This document shows, piece by piece, positions 45,412 to 56,853 of a DNA stretch of 57,662 bases (position 1 is its first letter; each line of letters begins with the position of its first letter). The notes under the pieces were generated by a model, which saw only the letters and a program-made list of their open reading frames with translations, was not told the DNA's origin and did no database searches. The stretch is from the NCBI GenBank assembly GCA_015680685.1, contig MNCI01010786.1:196892-254553 (forward strand), given 5' to 3'. Source of the stretch: Gnetum montanum (Eukaryota > Streptophyta > Gnetopsida > Gnetales > Gnetaceae). Position numbers and translations under genes: made by a program.

Positions 45412-46870
45412 TTCAAGGTTGGCACCTAACAACCTACTCTTTGATCAACATCACTAAATGGCTGAGCAAATGGTTGATATGCTTCATAGTAGTATAGGTA
45501 TTGAACTTGGTCTTTAGAAGCATACTCTCCTTGGTCTCATTTCTTTCAAGATAATGGTGAAGAGGGGGATCAGTATAAATTCTTACAACTAATTGTAATC
45601 TTCTTTCTCTTACAAAAATACTTTCATCCACGTGGTGATGAATTTCATACCATGAAAGAAACATGATTATTATGGTACTACCTAAGGGAATATATGGATC
45701 ATCACCTGGAGCCACAATGCTCATCCCACTAAGAGGGATCCTAAAAGGGCACCTAATAGTATATGATGATGGAAAATAAGGATAGTACATTACATTATCA
45801 AATTGAACATGTTCCTATTGTGGCTGATTTAAAATTTCCTCCTATAATAATGCAAAAGGTCATGATGGACATTATTGAAATTGTAGCCACTAAGATAGTT
45901 GTGGTGGATATGGCCAATATTTATGGAGCATTGCATGAGGTATTTGATTCATAGGCTACTAAGCTTCATGGTCAGAAGTAGGATGACTAAGGAGATTATT
46001 GCAATATAGAGAAAACATTCCAAGGTTTCAAGTTTCAAGGATTAGGTTCTATTACTTGTTGAATTTGTTGAATAAGGTAGGACCTCTAATGCTTTATTTT
46101 TCTTTGCCCACTTCTTCCTTGTGGTGTAATTGTCTTCACAACTACTTCAACAACTTTATTTTTGAAATCATTGAGACTTGATATCATCTTCTAATTTAAT
46201 ACATCCCAAACCTTGTCAACAACATTAGCAAGGTCTATAAAATTCTTCTTAGTTCTCAAGCTTTTCTAAATAAGGGCTTCAATCACATCAGAAGTTCGAA
46301 TCTTATATTCAAAATTCTTACACTCACTATTTAATCTTTGCATCTCACACGAGATGACAAATGTTTGAATGTGAAGCTAAAGATCATCATTTAACTACCT
46401 AATAAATGTAGTAATGTCAACCACATCAACCTTTTTTATTCTACTCTCCTTAATGCTTTCAGGTCAAATGCAAACTACTTCATGAATTTGACCCTAGTAG
46501 GTCATGAAAATAATGGTTTACCTAAGTCATCAACACCTCCATCCAAATGAAGGTAAGAAGAATGTGAAATGATAAACTACTTTGAATCTCCACAAATATA
46601 TCCTAGGTTCCATAGACAAAGATGCATGGACCTTATTCTCCTAGAATCATTCATTTTCTAGCAATGGGAGTATCTAGGAGAAGGTCTTGTCTACTTATCA
46701 ACATGTATGCACTCATACTCTTACTTTGTGATCATATCATGAAGCTCTTGCTTTTCATGAGTAGCATACTCTAATTATTAGGGTGACAAGGGTTCATAAT
46801 CTATCAAATTCTCGATGAAGAATTGATTGGACAAAGCCTTCTCAAAGGTGTCAAGTGTAGCTTTCTATAT
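45412..46870 (-). pseudogene. Decayed minus-strand reading frame of unknown type
   Basis: Read from right to left, one can follow a broken coding frame: SPxxLEYATHEKQELHDMI (46770-46740 area), LHLDGGVDDLGKPLFS (about 46545), a probable coiled coil (FVISCEMQRLN, NFEYKIRTSDVIEALI, 46350-46230), then a Pro/Gln-rich region. Last comes a clean 118-codon piece at 45434-45790 containing GDDPYIPLGSTIIIMFLSWYE. In-frame TAG and TAA codons sit where Gln would fit. I do not recognise the family; a gag-like or envelope-position frame of an old element is possible. Confidence 0.4.
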
Positions 46871-47135
46871 TATTTGCAAAATTATCCATGTGCATCATAC
46901 CACTGTCCAAATTTATCTTTATGAAACTTCATAATGATAGAAGATGCTACTTCATTCACCATATTTTTGAAAGTGATTTGAACCAATTAAGGTTTTTGCT
47001 TCAATCTATTTTCATTACTCAATTTAGTCATTCTTTCTTCAGTCCTTTATTTCCTATAAAATCAACAACTTAAAAAAATTATAAATTTATAAATATTTCA
47101 AAGCAATTTACCAACATCTTCCCTAGTATATGCAT
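46871..47135. other. Short unassigned stretch
   Basis: AT-rich, with no recognisable feature. Confidence 0.4.
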
Positions 47136-47218
47136 CAATGATAAGGGTCCTACCTATTTCACCAATGAGATTTAGAGCAATCTAGTCATAAGCTTTGAAG
47201 ATGATGTTAAGTGAATTG

Positions 47219-48953
47219 TGAAACACCCTAAAATTTTTAAGGCATTCTTGCTTCACTAGGTCTTTGCAATTCAAGCAGCGTCATGTCACTTTGGCAAGAA
47301 ATAAATGCTCTGAGTTTAGGCCATCTAGCTTGGCAAGTCATCTAGCTGGGTAATTCACCTAGCTGACAACCTACTCAGAAATGATGTAGAGAGTTGTTGG
47401 TGGTGCTCAAGACGTGTGAAACAGTTTGGAAAGTTTTCTAGCCAAGGATTTTTGCTATGCTATGTAGTGTACCAGGCTTTGAAAGACAGTTGTGCAAGCA
47501 ATCAGCTGTAAATCATTGTAATACAAGTTGCTACACTATGCTATGCTACGTAGCGTAGCACAGCGTAGCAAAAGCAAGACATGAAGGCTCAGCTTACTCA
47601 GTGATTTCAATTACACTCAATTAGCACCTTTGGCCTTCGAAACCAATTTCTTTGCTCAACATCAAGTCCTTTAGCAATGGCTCCCTCCACCAGAAAGCGG
47701 TAAACTTAGTGAAAAGTAGGCCGTGTTGGTTACTACGCTATATAGCGTAGCACAGCTTAGAAACTCTACAGGAAAGACAAAGGCATCTCAAAAGGCAAAT
47801 TGGCAAGTTCAAAGACCTCACATTGCACATAACAAATTTTGCAAATCAGTCAGAGCATTTCAAAGGTTTCTAGCACATGCAATAGGCCCCGATGCAAGTT
47901 TTTGCCTCAAACTGGTAGCTACACTATGCTATGCTACATAGCGTAGCATGGCATAGCAAGTTGCTACGCTATACCAACATGCAATGCTCCAAAGCGTAAC
48001 ACAATGTAGCAAGCATCTATGCTAGATCAATGCATCTCCTTGCATGGCAAGCTTCTACGCTACGCCACATACTACACTACAAAGCATAGCACAGCGTAGT
48101 AGGCAGCTACGCTACATCAATGCACTTCACCTATTTGCACCGTTGGCATACATCTCCAAGTTCTGATAGCATAATTATAGCATGACAGGCTCGTCAATCA
48201 ACCCTGCATGTCCATGCAGCATAGACACGTCAACGTGGGCTCAGGACACGTGGCATCCAAACCGCATCTTTCACATGCTCCTAGTCCTAGAAATACCCTG
48301 ATGAGCAATGCTCAAAGGATTGGTGAGTAAGTTGGTTGGCTAGCAAGCAAAAACTTGATTAGCAAGTTGACAAGTTGGCAAGTTAGCACCTTTGCAAGTT
48401 GGAAAATGGTCAATCTTGAGCATTGTAAACATTCTGTTTGGCATTGTAAACAGTGAGCATTCCCATTTGGCATTCTTCTTGGCTCTTTCCCACTATCTTT
48501 GTAGCATTGCTCATTGTTAAATTTTGTGACCATGTTCAAGCATACAGCTATCTTGCTCTGAACATCTTGGATACTTTTGGGATTTTTGTGCTTCTCAACA
48601 TCACGTAACCAATCAATTGTATCCACGTTGACAAAGTGAAGTCATAATCTTGAAGCAGTGCATTTTCCTAACTACATTTTACTTTTCTTTCCTACTTGTC
48701 ATCGCATTTTACATTGTTTTCCACCCTTTTGCGTTTAAATATTATTATTGCATGCTATAAATCTTCTTTTCAAATCATACGTTTGCAAAAGGTTATAGTA
48801 ACACCGACTAGGTCCCTGTCTAATCGACTAGACCGTTCAGGGTGTCCAATTTTCATTTTATCCAGCACGACCCTTGCACAGATCCAGGGTTAAAACTGTC
48901 ACAACCAATGACCTCTCAGCGTTTTCCAACCGTCGATGTTCTCGATCGCTACA
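47219..48953 (+). mobile_element. Solo LTR E with perfect TSD
   Basis: 1,735 bases beginning TGAAACACCC and ending CGATCGCTACA, flanked by AATTG at 47214-47218 and 48954-48958. Length and 5' end match the element A LTRs. There is no internal region, primer site or internal LTR duplication, so it is a solo LTR rather than a small element. TAGAAATACCC at 48289-48299 lies where the A LTR has TATAAATACC, so the promoter TATA is altered. It holds four clusters of TAGCGTAGC-type palindromes (47530-48118). It keeps many CpG and CHG sites, unlike its surroundings, suggesting a younger insertion. Plus orientation is inferred from the A LTR alignment. Confidence 0.85.
47530..48118 (+). repeat. Palindrome clusters in solo LTR E
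   Basis: Four clusters at about 47530-47572, 47728-47762, 47918-47998 and 48050-48118, built from GCTACGCTATGCTAC and its inverted partner GTAGCGTAGCACAGCGTAGC. Spacing is about 195, 190 and 130 bases. Several are near-perfect inverted repeats, such as CTACGCTATATAGCGTAG at 47736-47753. Confidence 0.75.
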
Positions 48954-49287
48954 AATTGCTAAGAATACTTATGTATATCATTTCATTTAAGAATTATAAA
49001 AGAGATTATGATGCATATCATACAAATGGAAACTTATTTTGCTATGATAAGAAATAGAGAGAATATTTATGATTTTATATTTTATAACTTTTAGATTAAT
49101 TATGAATATAAGAATAAAATAAATATAAACACACATGCATCGTAACCCCTCTTGGCTATAAGCATAATGCTTGTGTCATAATCACTTAGGAAATATGTGG
49201 AACACCATATAAAACAAGCAATAAAATGACTCTTAGTCACAACCTTGCTAGCCCAACACCAAGTCATATAGTTATGACCTCACTAGA

Positions 49288-50147
49288 TGATGAAGCATCT
49301 TCCTTAAGTTACATCGACAAGATTCTATTGATGTGATTTCATCAACATGGTCGTGTCGACATATGGTCTAATGCATTGACATGATCCCATCGATGCAGTG
49401 TCTATATTTGCCTATAATATGTGCTCACCAACCATATTTATGACATTTCATAGTTAGTATCCTAGCAAAGATCTTGCATTTTGTTAATTTGACAATTAGA
49501 ATATTTTCTAAGTGAGCATAGTAGGAGTGAAAAGTGTAGGGATCTTTATTTGAACACTAATGTACCTAAGCACCTTGGTGTGACCAGTAATAAAGACGAG
49601 CTTTCTTCACAAACCTTGCAGCATTTGGAAATAGTTTAATTTTTACTTTAAATGCATTTATTATTTGAGTGATTTATTTTAATACATCAATTTATTAATT
49701 AATTAGCAATAAATTAATACACATAAGTACAACCATTTTGAGCATACATTAATGTTTGGTAATCCTAGTAGCACTTAACACTTGGTAACTCAATAACATT
49801 GCAACGTTGTTTAAGACATATACAATAAATGGAAATAGATTATTATGTTAGGATTAGTTAAGATATTATTCAATTATTAGATTAGTTAAACATTCATTAC
49901 TTTATTTTCTAGAACTTATGCAATATAAGAAATAAATATAAAGTGATAAAAATCATATGCCTCAATTACACTTAACCATACACTTTCACCTCATAAACAA
50001 AACTAAGAAGACAACGATCACATCCTTGATATTTATGACCTAGAACTAGTGTACTTACAGAGCTAAAGTCTATGGAATTCGACCGAATTACTTAGTGAAT
50101 GATAGCAATTCATATGATTGGGCATAAATATTGCTCACTACTCATCA
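49288..50147 (+). repeat. 5' LTR of Athila-like element B2
   Basis: About 860 bases from TGATGAAGCATC to CTACTCATCA, aligning with LTR B3 (55840-56697) and more distantly with B1. TATAATAT is at about 49413-49420. It is followed by a decayed primer site and gag. The left boundary is uncertain by up to 25 bases because the first part also weakly resembles repeat G. Confidence 0.78.
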
Positions 50148-50148
50148 T

Positions 50149-50166
50149 TAATGCCATTTCCGATGA
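50149..50166 (+). other. Decayed tRNA-Asp-type primer-binding site of B2
   Basis: TAATGCCATTTCCGATGA matches the Athila tRNA-Asp site at 11 of 18 positions; five of the seven differences are transitions. Position, one base after the LTR end, supports the call. Confidence 0.65.
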
Positions 50167-50296
50167 CTTTAGTTAGCTACATGCGCTCTCTAGGAGTTAT
50201 TTAAATTATTCAAAGATTTTCTAACAAACTTTAAAGTCACAATCATTAGAAATAATAATAATAGTAGAAGCATACTAGTTTTTTCTTCAAACTAAA

Positions 50297-52450
50297 ATGG
50301 CCTCTTCTCACAAGGCTAATTCTCCACCATCGTTCAAGCATACATCCAATCAACAAAGGCATGCAAGATCAACTCAACCAATGTCCCAACAATGTAGAGT
50401 GGTATATGCTCATATCAAAGAGTATGTGCCAAACTTCACCTTCATCCTACATTAGGATGAATAGTTGTGATGGAGGGATACAAAAGGTAACATTATGTTG
50501 CTACCTGATTGATCAATTCTTGCGATGCTACTTCAAACTCTTATGAGGTTGGGTGTCTAGGGCCTTAATGCTAAATATGTTGTGCAAAACCATGACTATC
50601 AAGATTATCATCCCACTGAGGCACAACACAAAAAAGATCAACAATAGGAGAGGTGTTATGAAGCATTGAAGGGAAAGCGATTCAATAACCCCTTATACCG
50701 GTTGGGCCAAAAAGAAGTAGAGGATCCCTTCTCTAGGGATTCCCAATTCACTGACTCTCCTCCCCTTACCTTTGATGAAGGGGGCCTAAACCAAAACTTG
50801 CAATCAACTGTAAATAATCCTAGTTTAGGCAAGACTGAGTTCCATGACCGTGAAGGCTCCAAAGGTGGGAGTCAAGACATGAACATGGATAAGCATGATG
50901 ATCATGGTTGTGATCAAAGAAGAGGGGGTAGTTGACACCATGCTCATGCTGGCTCTCCTTCCTCTTCACCTTTGACATCCTCATCTTCTTCCTCCTCTAG
51001 CTCTAACCAAAGCCATAGAGGATGTGACCATGATGGAGATGACCAGTGGTATAGAGATGATCATAGAGCCTACCAGAGTAGTAGAGATCATGGTTGTGGG
51101 AAATCAAAGATGACCCACCACCATGAATAAAGGGGCAACAGAGGACATCATAGGCATCATAACCACCATAGAGGCTATGACTATGATGAGCCTTTGCTTG
51201 CAACTAGAAACATGTTGAATACTATAGAGGCTATGAAAACCCGAATGAGGCATGTAAAACATAGAAAAATTAAATGGTTGTATATGAACAATATCTCCAA
51301 ATTCAAAGGGAAATACAACTCAAATCCATAAAATCATCTTCAAGCCTTTCACAATGCTTAGACCTTGTAGAATGTTTTAAATGACTTGTAAAAATTAAAA
51401 TAGTTTCCAAGGACATTCATTAAGAAAGCTGAAAGCTGGTATCAGTTCTTAGAACCAAAATTAATTAGACAATGGAGTATGATGTATGACCTTTTCAACA
51501 ACAAGTATCAAACATAGTCTCGAGTGTCCAATCTAAGAAAGAAAATCCAAAGGTGGAGACAAGGAACATATTAATCCTTGAATGTAGCCATGGGATAGAT
51601 ATTAATTTCTATTGCATAACTACCTAGATCATGTCTTTTCTTAAAGGAAGTAGCTCTATCATATCATAGATGGGCTCTGAATAGAAACAAGGAGAACTCT
51701 TGGGATCTATGCCCAAGGGAGACTTTTAAAGCTAAGGGCCCATTAGATCCAAAGGCTAATTGAGTAGGTGACCAAAGAAGAAGGCAAGTTGTGGAAAAGG
51801 AAAAGTGCAAAGGAGTTCAACCAAGATCCTTCCATCTAGAAAGGAAAGTCTAGTTTTGTGACAATGAGGAGGAGACACCACTTAATGAAGTGTTGCAATG
51901 TAAAATCTTGCCAATCCAAAAATATATTTTTGAAATATTGACCAAGGTAGATAAAATGTGGGATTCTTTAGATAAGAAATTTTAAACTACTCTTAAAATT
52001 TCTGAAGCATCCAAAGAGCAAGGTAGCAGTCATGACCAAAGAAGAATGAAAGAAGCTAAATGTGCCTACCAATGGGGTAAGGGCAAAGTTGTTGCCATAG
52101 AGGAGGTTGTGAAATCTAAGATAGATGATGATGGTGGGTGTGACATCTACCACTATGAGAATCCTAAGGGATGTTACCCCATTATGTCACACTTGCAAGA
52201 GTCTAGGATGTACGCACTATATCTTAGATTGGCAAGAAGGCAAGCACCCAACAAGTTACCTTATCCTCAGGGCAACTACAGGTAGTTCCATCAACAGCAA
52301 GCCTACTATCCAAGTGAAGTTCCATCCCAACCTCATAAGTAGTAATAGTAGTGGTAGCACTCACAATTATGGGGGATGCCACCACCAAGGTAGTAGTATC
52401 ATTATTGGTAGCCAAATTCCTATGGGTACTACATTTAAGAACTGATTTCT
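50297..52450 (+). pseudogene. Decayed Athila-type gag of element B2
   Basis: The start ATG at 50297 (MASSHKANSPPS) is homologous to 10118. A clean piece at 50666-50935 reads KGKRFNNPLYRLGQKEVEDP and continues into a striking His/Asp/Arg/Ser-rich region up to about 51190 (SHRGCDHDGDDQW, RGHHRHHNHHRGYDYDEP). Then the capsid-like core: NNISKFKGKYNSNP, WYQFLEP and LGSMPKGDF-type runs to about 51740. The CDIYHYENPKGCYPIMSHL motif sits at 52140-52196. Stops and frameshifts throughout. Confidence 0.75.
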
Positions 52451-52826
52451 CTAAGTGAATCTTCCAATCATGAATCTTTTGAACACCACTACTACCCTCC
52501 TAAATATTATAAAGCTCAATCCCAAAAGGGGAATCCCCATTTTCATTCTACCCTCCTCATCCTTCTACACCTTTACCTCTACCCTTAACTCAACTACCAC
52601 CAGTTCCATCCATGCAAGGTGAAATTCCTACCTAGCTGTAGCAAAGAAACACCATGAGGGCTGTTAACCTATAGCCAGCTCCTAAGTTGAATGGTTTGGA
52701 GGAAATCCCCCAAAAAGACCTTTCTTCCAAGCCAATAGTTCTTCAAATCCATCACATACACCTACAACTAATGACCCTACTTCTTCCTCATCCTTTGCTC
52801 CTTTATTCAAGAACCCTTCAAATCAA

Positions 52827-53113
52827 ATGCCTTCCAAAATGCATAGCATGATGTTGACCCATGCTATCATGAATTGTAATAAGGCTGGCCATCTTCCCAG
52901 GAAAAGATCTAATCCTAAAAGTCCCCTCATTTATTTGCAAATTACTAGGAATAAGCCTTGCAACGCTCTTCAAGACTTAGGTTCTAGTGTGAATTTTATT
53001 TTCCATGAAATGTACAAAGCTTGAAACCCACCTCCACTCAAGAAGAGCAACATTTGTCTTGAGTTGGTAGATCAATCTATCACTATTCCCTTTGGAATAG
53101 TTGAGGAAATTGT
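52827..53113 (+). pseudogene. Protease fragment of element B2, cut by Sirevirus C3
   Basis: Homologous to 12516-12800: PLIYLQITRNKPCNALQDLGSS, with the Athila active site D-L-G-S-S kept, then SVNFIFHEMYKA and, after a stop, SITIPFGIVEEIV. Homology ends at the Sirevirus LTR. The rest of B2 pol is outside the window or lost. Confidence 0.72.
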
Positions 53114-54205
53114 TGTGAATGGTTGAACTTAGAAGGGGGGGATGAATAAGTTCCCAAATTTAAACTTTGTAACACAAAAGCACACACATTGAATTTAACA
53201 TGATTCTCCAACTTGGGTAGTCCACAGTTGAAGGGTAGATCACTAGCACATCTTAAAATTTGTTGCTCTCAAATGTGGTTAAAGGGTCCACACCCTGTAT
53301 AGTCTTCAAGCCCCACTCTAGAGTGCTATGCCGCAAAATCAGCCACTCAACCCTATAAGGTCCCATCAAGCTTGAAATGTAATTTCCAAGCTTCCACAAC
53401 CTTTACAACCTTGATCTCTACTTTGAAGTGTTTTACCATAGCACCAACAATTTAATCCCAAAAGATCCCAACAAGCCCAAGTAAGATGCCCTTCCAAAAG
53501 AAGCACATCAACCTTGCAGAGCAACAAGAAAGAATAATTACAAAGGATAAATGCAACTCAATTTGTTGATCCTCGTATGTTGAGGTACATCATGCTTTAC
53601 AATGAATAAATGATGATACAATGAAGAGCAACAAAGATTACAATGATTACTCATAAGCTTGCTCATTTCCGAATGCATATGATGTCTTCTTATAGCTACC
53701 ATGTTTCTAAATCCTTCTTGAAACTCATGTAATGGATAGCCAATAGTCACAGAAGAGGTCTTCTTCATGCCTGAGATGTCTTTCTATATTTTCCTTCAAT
53801 TCATCTTTTTCTAGAAAAGATGTCTTTCTAAAATCTCCATTTTGGAAAGACGTCTTTATCCAATGAAAGATGACTTTGTTTGATGAAAGACATATTTCTG
53901 AAGCTAGCCTGCATTCTATGAAAATATCTTTTTCTGATGGAAGACGTCTCTACCTAGAGAAAGACATATGTTATTTGTTGAAGATGTCTTTACCTATGTT
54001 TGCTCCAATTCTACCAAGACATCTACTATTTGTCAAAGACATCTTTCTTCGTCTTCCATTGCATAATGAATTCTTTATTACTTGTCCAATAGCTTGCACA
54101 ATCCAAGTTCTTGTCCTACAAGCACAAAAATCACACACACATATAAACAACCTTGTCTTTCTTTTTTTTTTAATGTTTTGACATATCAAAACTAAAAGGT
54201 CCACA
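53114..54205 (-). repeat. Sirevirus-type 3' LTR, copy C3, minus strand
   Basis: Reverse complement of the C1/C2 LTRs: 1,092 bases from TGTGAATGGTTGAACTT to GGTCCACA on the plus strand. The polypurine tract (54206-54226 reversed, CCAAAAAGGGGAAGAT) precedes it on the minus strand, so it is a 3' LTR and the element extends to the right. Left flank ATTGT (53109-53113) is a candidate TSD; its partner is not in view. The AGACATCTT array occupies about 53755-54060. Confidence 0.82.
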
Positions 54206-55026
54206 ATCTTCCCCTTTTTGGTAATGTGCAAAACTTAAGAAAATGGGTTAGTCTTGTCCCAATAATAACACATACTAATACATTAGCAACTTTTCCCCCT
54301 TTTGGATATAACTAGAAATGACAAAGCATAGAAAGTAAGGGGATAAAAAATATACGATGAAAAGCATTAAGACATATAAATTCCTATGGTATCCAAGGAT
54401 TAGGATAAGTGTGGAGGTTCAATGGCATGTAAATCAAAGTAAAGGCAAGAATAAATGGAAAAGGCAAACCACATAGAGATAACATGAAAAGCACATCATC
54501 TATCCATAATCGTCAACAAACTATTATATACCATACTATCACAAGAGTACAACTATTTGAAGCTATCAAACCACATCAATCACATATGTGCAAAGTCCCA
54601 AAATCACTTATGTGAGAGCCAAAAATATCTCATCCTTTTTGAGCATCAAAAGAAAAGGACAAACAACCTTCCAAGGTCTCAATCACTAACCTTAGTAGCA
54701 TCCTCAAACTCAGAATCCATTTTTACCTTAGATGGAGACTAAGTCTCATCTTCATCATCATTACTATTGGTGCTAGGCCAGCTACATTTCTAAGTGTCCT
54801 CATTAGAAAACTCAACCTACTACACTTGAGCCTAGTGAGGATGAAGCTTCACTCAAAACTAAGAGGAAGCTAGTGGAGTTGATGGAGCTAGTGGCTACTA
54901 AACTAGGACCCATTGGAATGTTGTCCCAAACATACTCTCCATTACTTGTTGCTCAAAAGATCTAGGAGCATCAACAAGAGGTGAAACAGTATAAGTAGGA
55001 GGAACTTGAACATGGTGCTTTGGCTG
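54206..55026 (-). other. 3' untranslated part of Sirevirus C3
   Basis: Begins with the polypurine tract at 54206-54226 (minus strand). No domain recognised in the rest; short plus-strand frames are unsupported. Confidence 0.5.
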
Positions 55027-55838
55027 CTACATGGAAGCATGATCCTCCTCTTGGACATCAGCTAGGGGTGCCTCTAGCTCAAAATCTGACTCCATCCTAG
55101 AGTCATATGTGTGTGAAGGGCCTACTACTAAAAAAATGTCATGAAGGAACATGAGCATCTTCCTCATTGTTAGAGATAGGAGGAGTAGTGATCTCCTTAA
55201 ATACCTATCCATTGGAGGGAGGATGAATTCCAAATTCATCCAAACTCTTATGTAAGTAAGAGAGGTACATCTAGTCTTTCCAATGGCTTGAGCAATGGGA
55301 TGAAATAGCTTTTTCAAAGAAGAATGAATCTAATCATTAGAGAATTTTGATTATTTCAACTTGAGAATGCTTCCTTCTTTTGTTTCAGAGGTTTGGTGCT
55401 AGATCTTGCTTCAATTGCATGGGAAGTACTCCTCTTCTCCATGTACTCACTAAGATTCCTTTTTCCTTCAGCAAAGGCAACTCTAGTATAGATACACCCC
55501 TCTCATGAATTAACAAGCTAATGAGGTAGGGGTGTCCAAGGATTCTCTCCTTGGCATAGAGGCTCAGAATGTCCCAGCAAAGAGTGTGCCACAAATCTAA
55601 TGATAAACTTGTAAGCAAACAATATAGTACAAAACCATAGGTGGCAATAAAGAATTGTAGCTACCTCCTTTGACCCATGATGTTATACAAAATAATGAGT
55701 GACAAGGTGGAGGCATCAAGAGTCATCTTTCTCCTCTCAATATGATCCCTATCAAATGACATATCTCTCACAAATAAAAAATCATAAAATTCATCATGTC
55801 CTATGGGCATTATACCATTTTTGTAAATATCTTGCATA
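55027..55838 (-). pseudogene. Envelope-position reading frame of Sirevirus C3
   Basis: Minus-strand frame truncated at its N-terminal side by Athila LTR B3 at 55840. Readable runs, right to left: KNGIMPIGHDEFYDFLF, TLDASTLSLIILYNIMG, LTSLSLDLWHTLCWDILSLY and RILGHPYLISLLIHERGVSI (55385-55618 is open), then LFHPIAQAIGKTR and an acidic tail (55027-55317 open). The pattern resembles the plant transposon-associated domain found in envelope-like frames of Sireviruses. Its position just upstream of the 3' LTR fits. The functional role is unproven. The clean C-terminal half contrasts with the heavily broken gag of C1. Confidence 0.5.
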
Positions 55839-55839
55839 G

Positions 55840-56697
55840 TGATGAGTCACATGAGTTGGCCACGTTGACGAGATGCCATTGACATGAACCCATTGATGTG
55901 ATCCCATCAATGCAAGGTTTGACCTATTAACATGCACTCATTGATGGGGCATCCTATTTTTCCTATAAATGTGTGCCTACCCACTGCATTAATGGCATCT
56001 CTTTCATAGTTGTTGTGAAGTGTTTGTAGTTTCTCCTCTCAAAAGTTAGAATATTTTCTAAGTGCCCGTAGTAGAAGTTAAAGAGTGTATGGATCTTTAT
56101 TCAGGTAGTATTGTACCTGAGCACTTCAGTTTATGCATTAATAAAGATGAGCTTTCTAACCAAATCTTGTAGCACTTGGACCAGAGTAATTATTTTCTTT
56201 ATACATTTAATATTCTAGCAATTTTCTTTAATGTTTTAATTAACTAAGTAATTAATAGCAATTAATAGCATACATAAGTATGAACACTTTAAGCATATGT
56301 CTAATGCTTGGTAATCTCAGTAATACTTAACATTTGGTAACCTTGTAGCATTATACGTGTTCAGGATATGTATAGCAAGTGGGAATAGATGCTTATGTTA
56401 GGATTAGTTAAATATTATATAGCTATTAAATTAATTTAGCAATTAAATACTTTATTCTTTATTCTTAGGTGACTTAGAACATAAAAGACAAAATGATAAA
56501 ATTCACATACCTCAGTTACACTTAACCATACCCTTAAACTACACAAGTAAAAATAGGAAGACAACGATTACAATGGTTAGTTTCACCTCTTAGAACCAAT
56601 GTACTTAAAAACCTAAAGTTTTTGGAATTCAACCAAATCACTAAGTGAACACTAGTGATTCATATGATTGGACGTAGGTTATACACGCTACTCATCA
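55840..56697 (+). repeat. 5' LTR of Athila-like element B3
   Basis: 858 bases from TGATGAGTCACATG to CTACTCATCA, with TATAAAT at 55964-55970. It aligns with B2 and, less well, with B1/B4/B5. A primer site and gag follow. It is inserted in the envelope-position frame of C3. Confidence 0.85.
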
Positions 56698-56698
56698 T

Positions 56699-56716
56699 TG
56701 GTGTCATTGCTAGAGA
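56699..56716 (+). other. tRNA-Asp-type primer-binding site of B3
   Basis: TGGTGTCATTGCTAGAGA differs from the Athila site at six positions, all transitions, and starts one base after the LTR end. Confidence 0.8.
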
Positions 56717-56853
56717 CTTTAGCTATTTTTGTGCACTATCTAGGACTTAGTGAAAAATCATTCAACATTGTTGGATCAAATCTTCAAGTTGCAATCATTC
56801 TAACACTAATAACAATTGAAGAAAAACACACTAATAATTTTATTCTAATTAAA

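Larger units (their letters stand above)
47136..49287. repeat. Dispersed repeat G, copy 2, split by solo LTR E
   Basis: Homologous to 1484-1911. The left part is 47136-47218, the right part 48954-49287. Removing 47219-48953 and one AATTG restores GTGAATTGCTAAGAATACTT, which lines up with GTGAAATGCCAAGAACACTC in copy 1. Its right edge is cut by Athila LTR B2; faint similarity may continue to about 49312, so that boundary is uncertain by some 25 bases. Confidence 0.78.

Noticed and set aside
47723-47941. 72-codon frame inside solo LTR E
   Set aside because: It translates the palindromic motif clusters of a non-coding LTR.
48312-48626. 104-codon minus-strand frame inside solo LTR E
   Set aside because: It is antisense within an LTR with no domain; it reads a run of GCAAGTTGG-like repeats as peptide.
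47219-48953. Reading E as a DNA transposon or a small terminal-repeat (TRIM) element
   Set aside because: No terminal inverted repeats or internal direct terminal repeats are seen. TG...CA ends, a 5-base TSD and matching length and start with the A LTRs fit a solo LTR.
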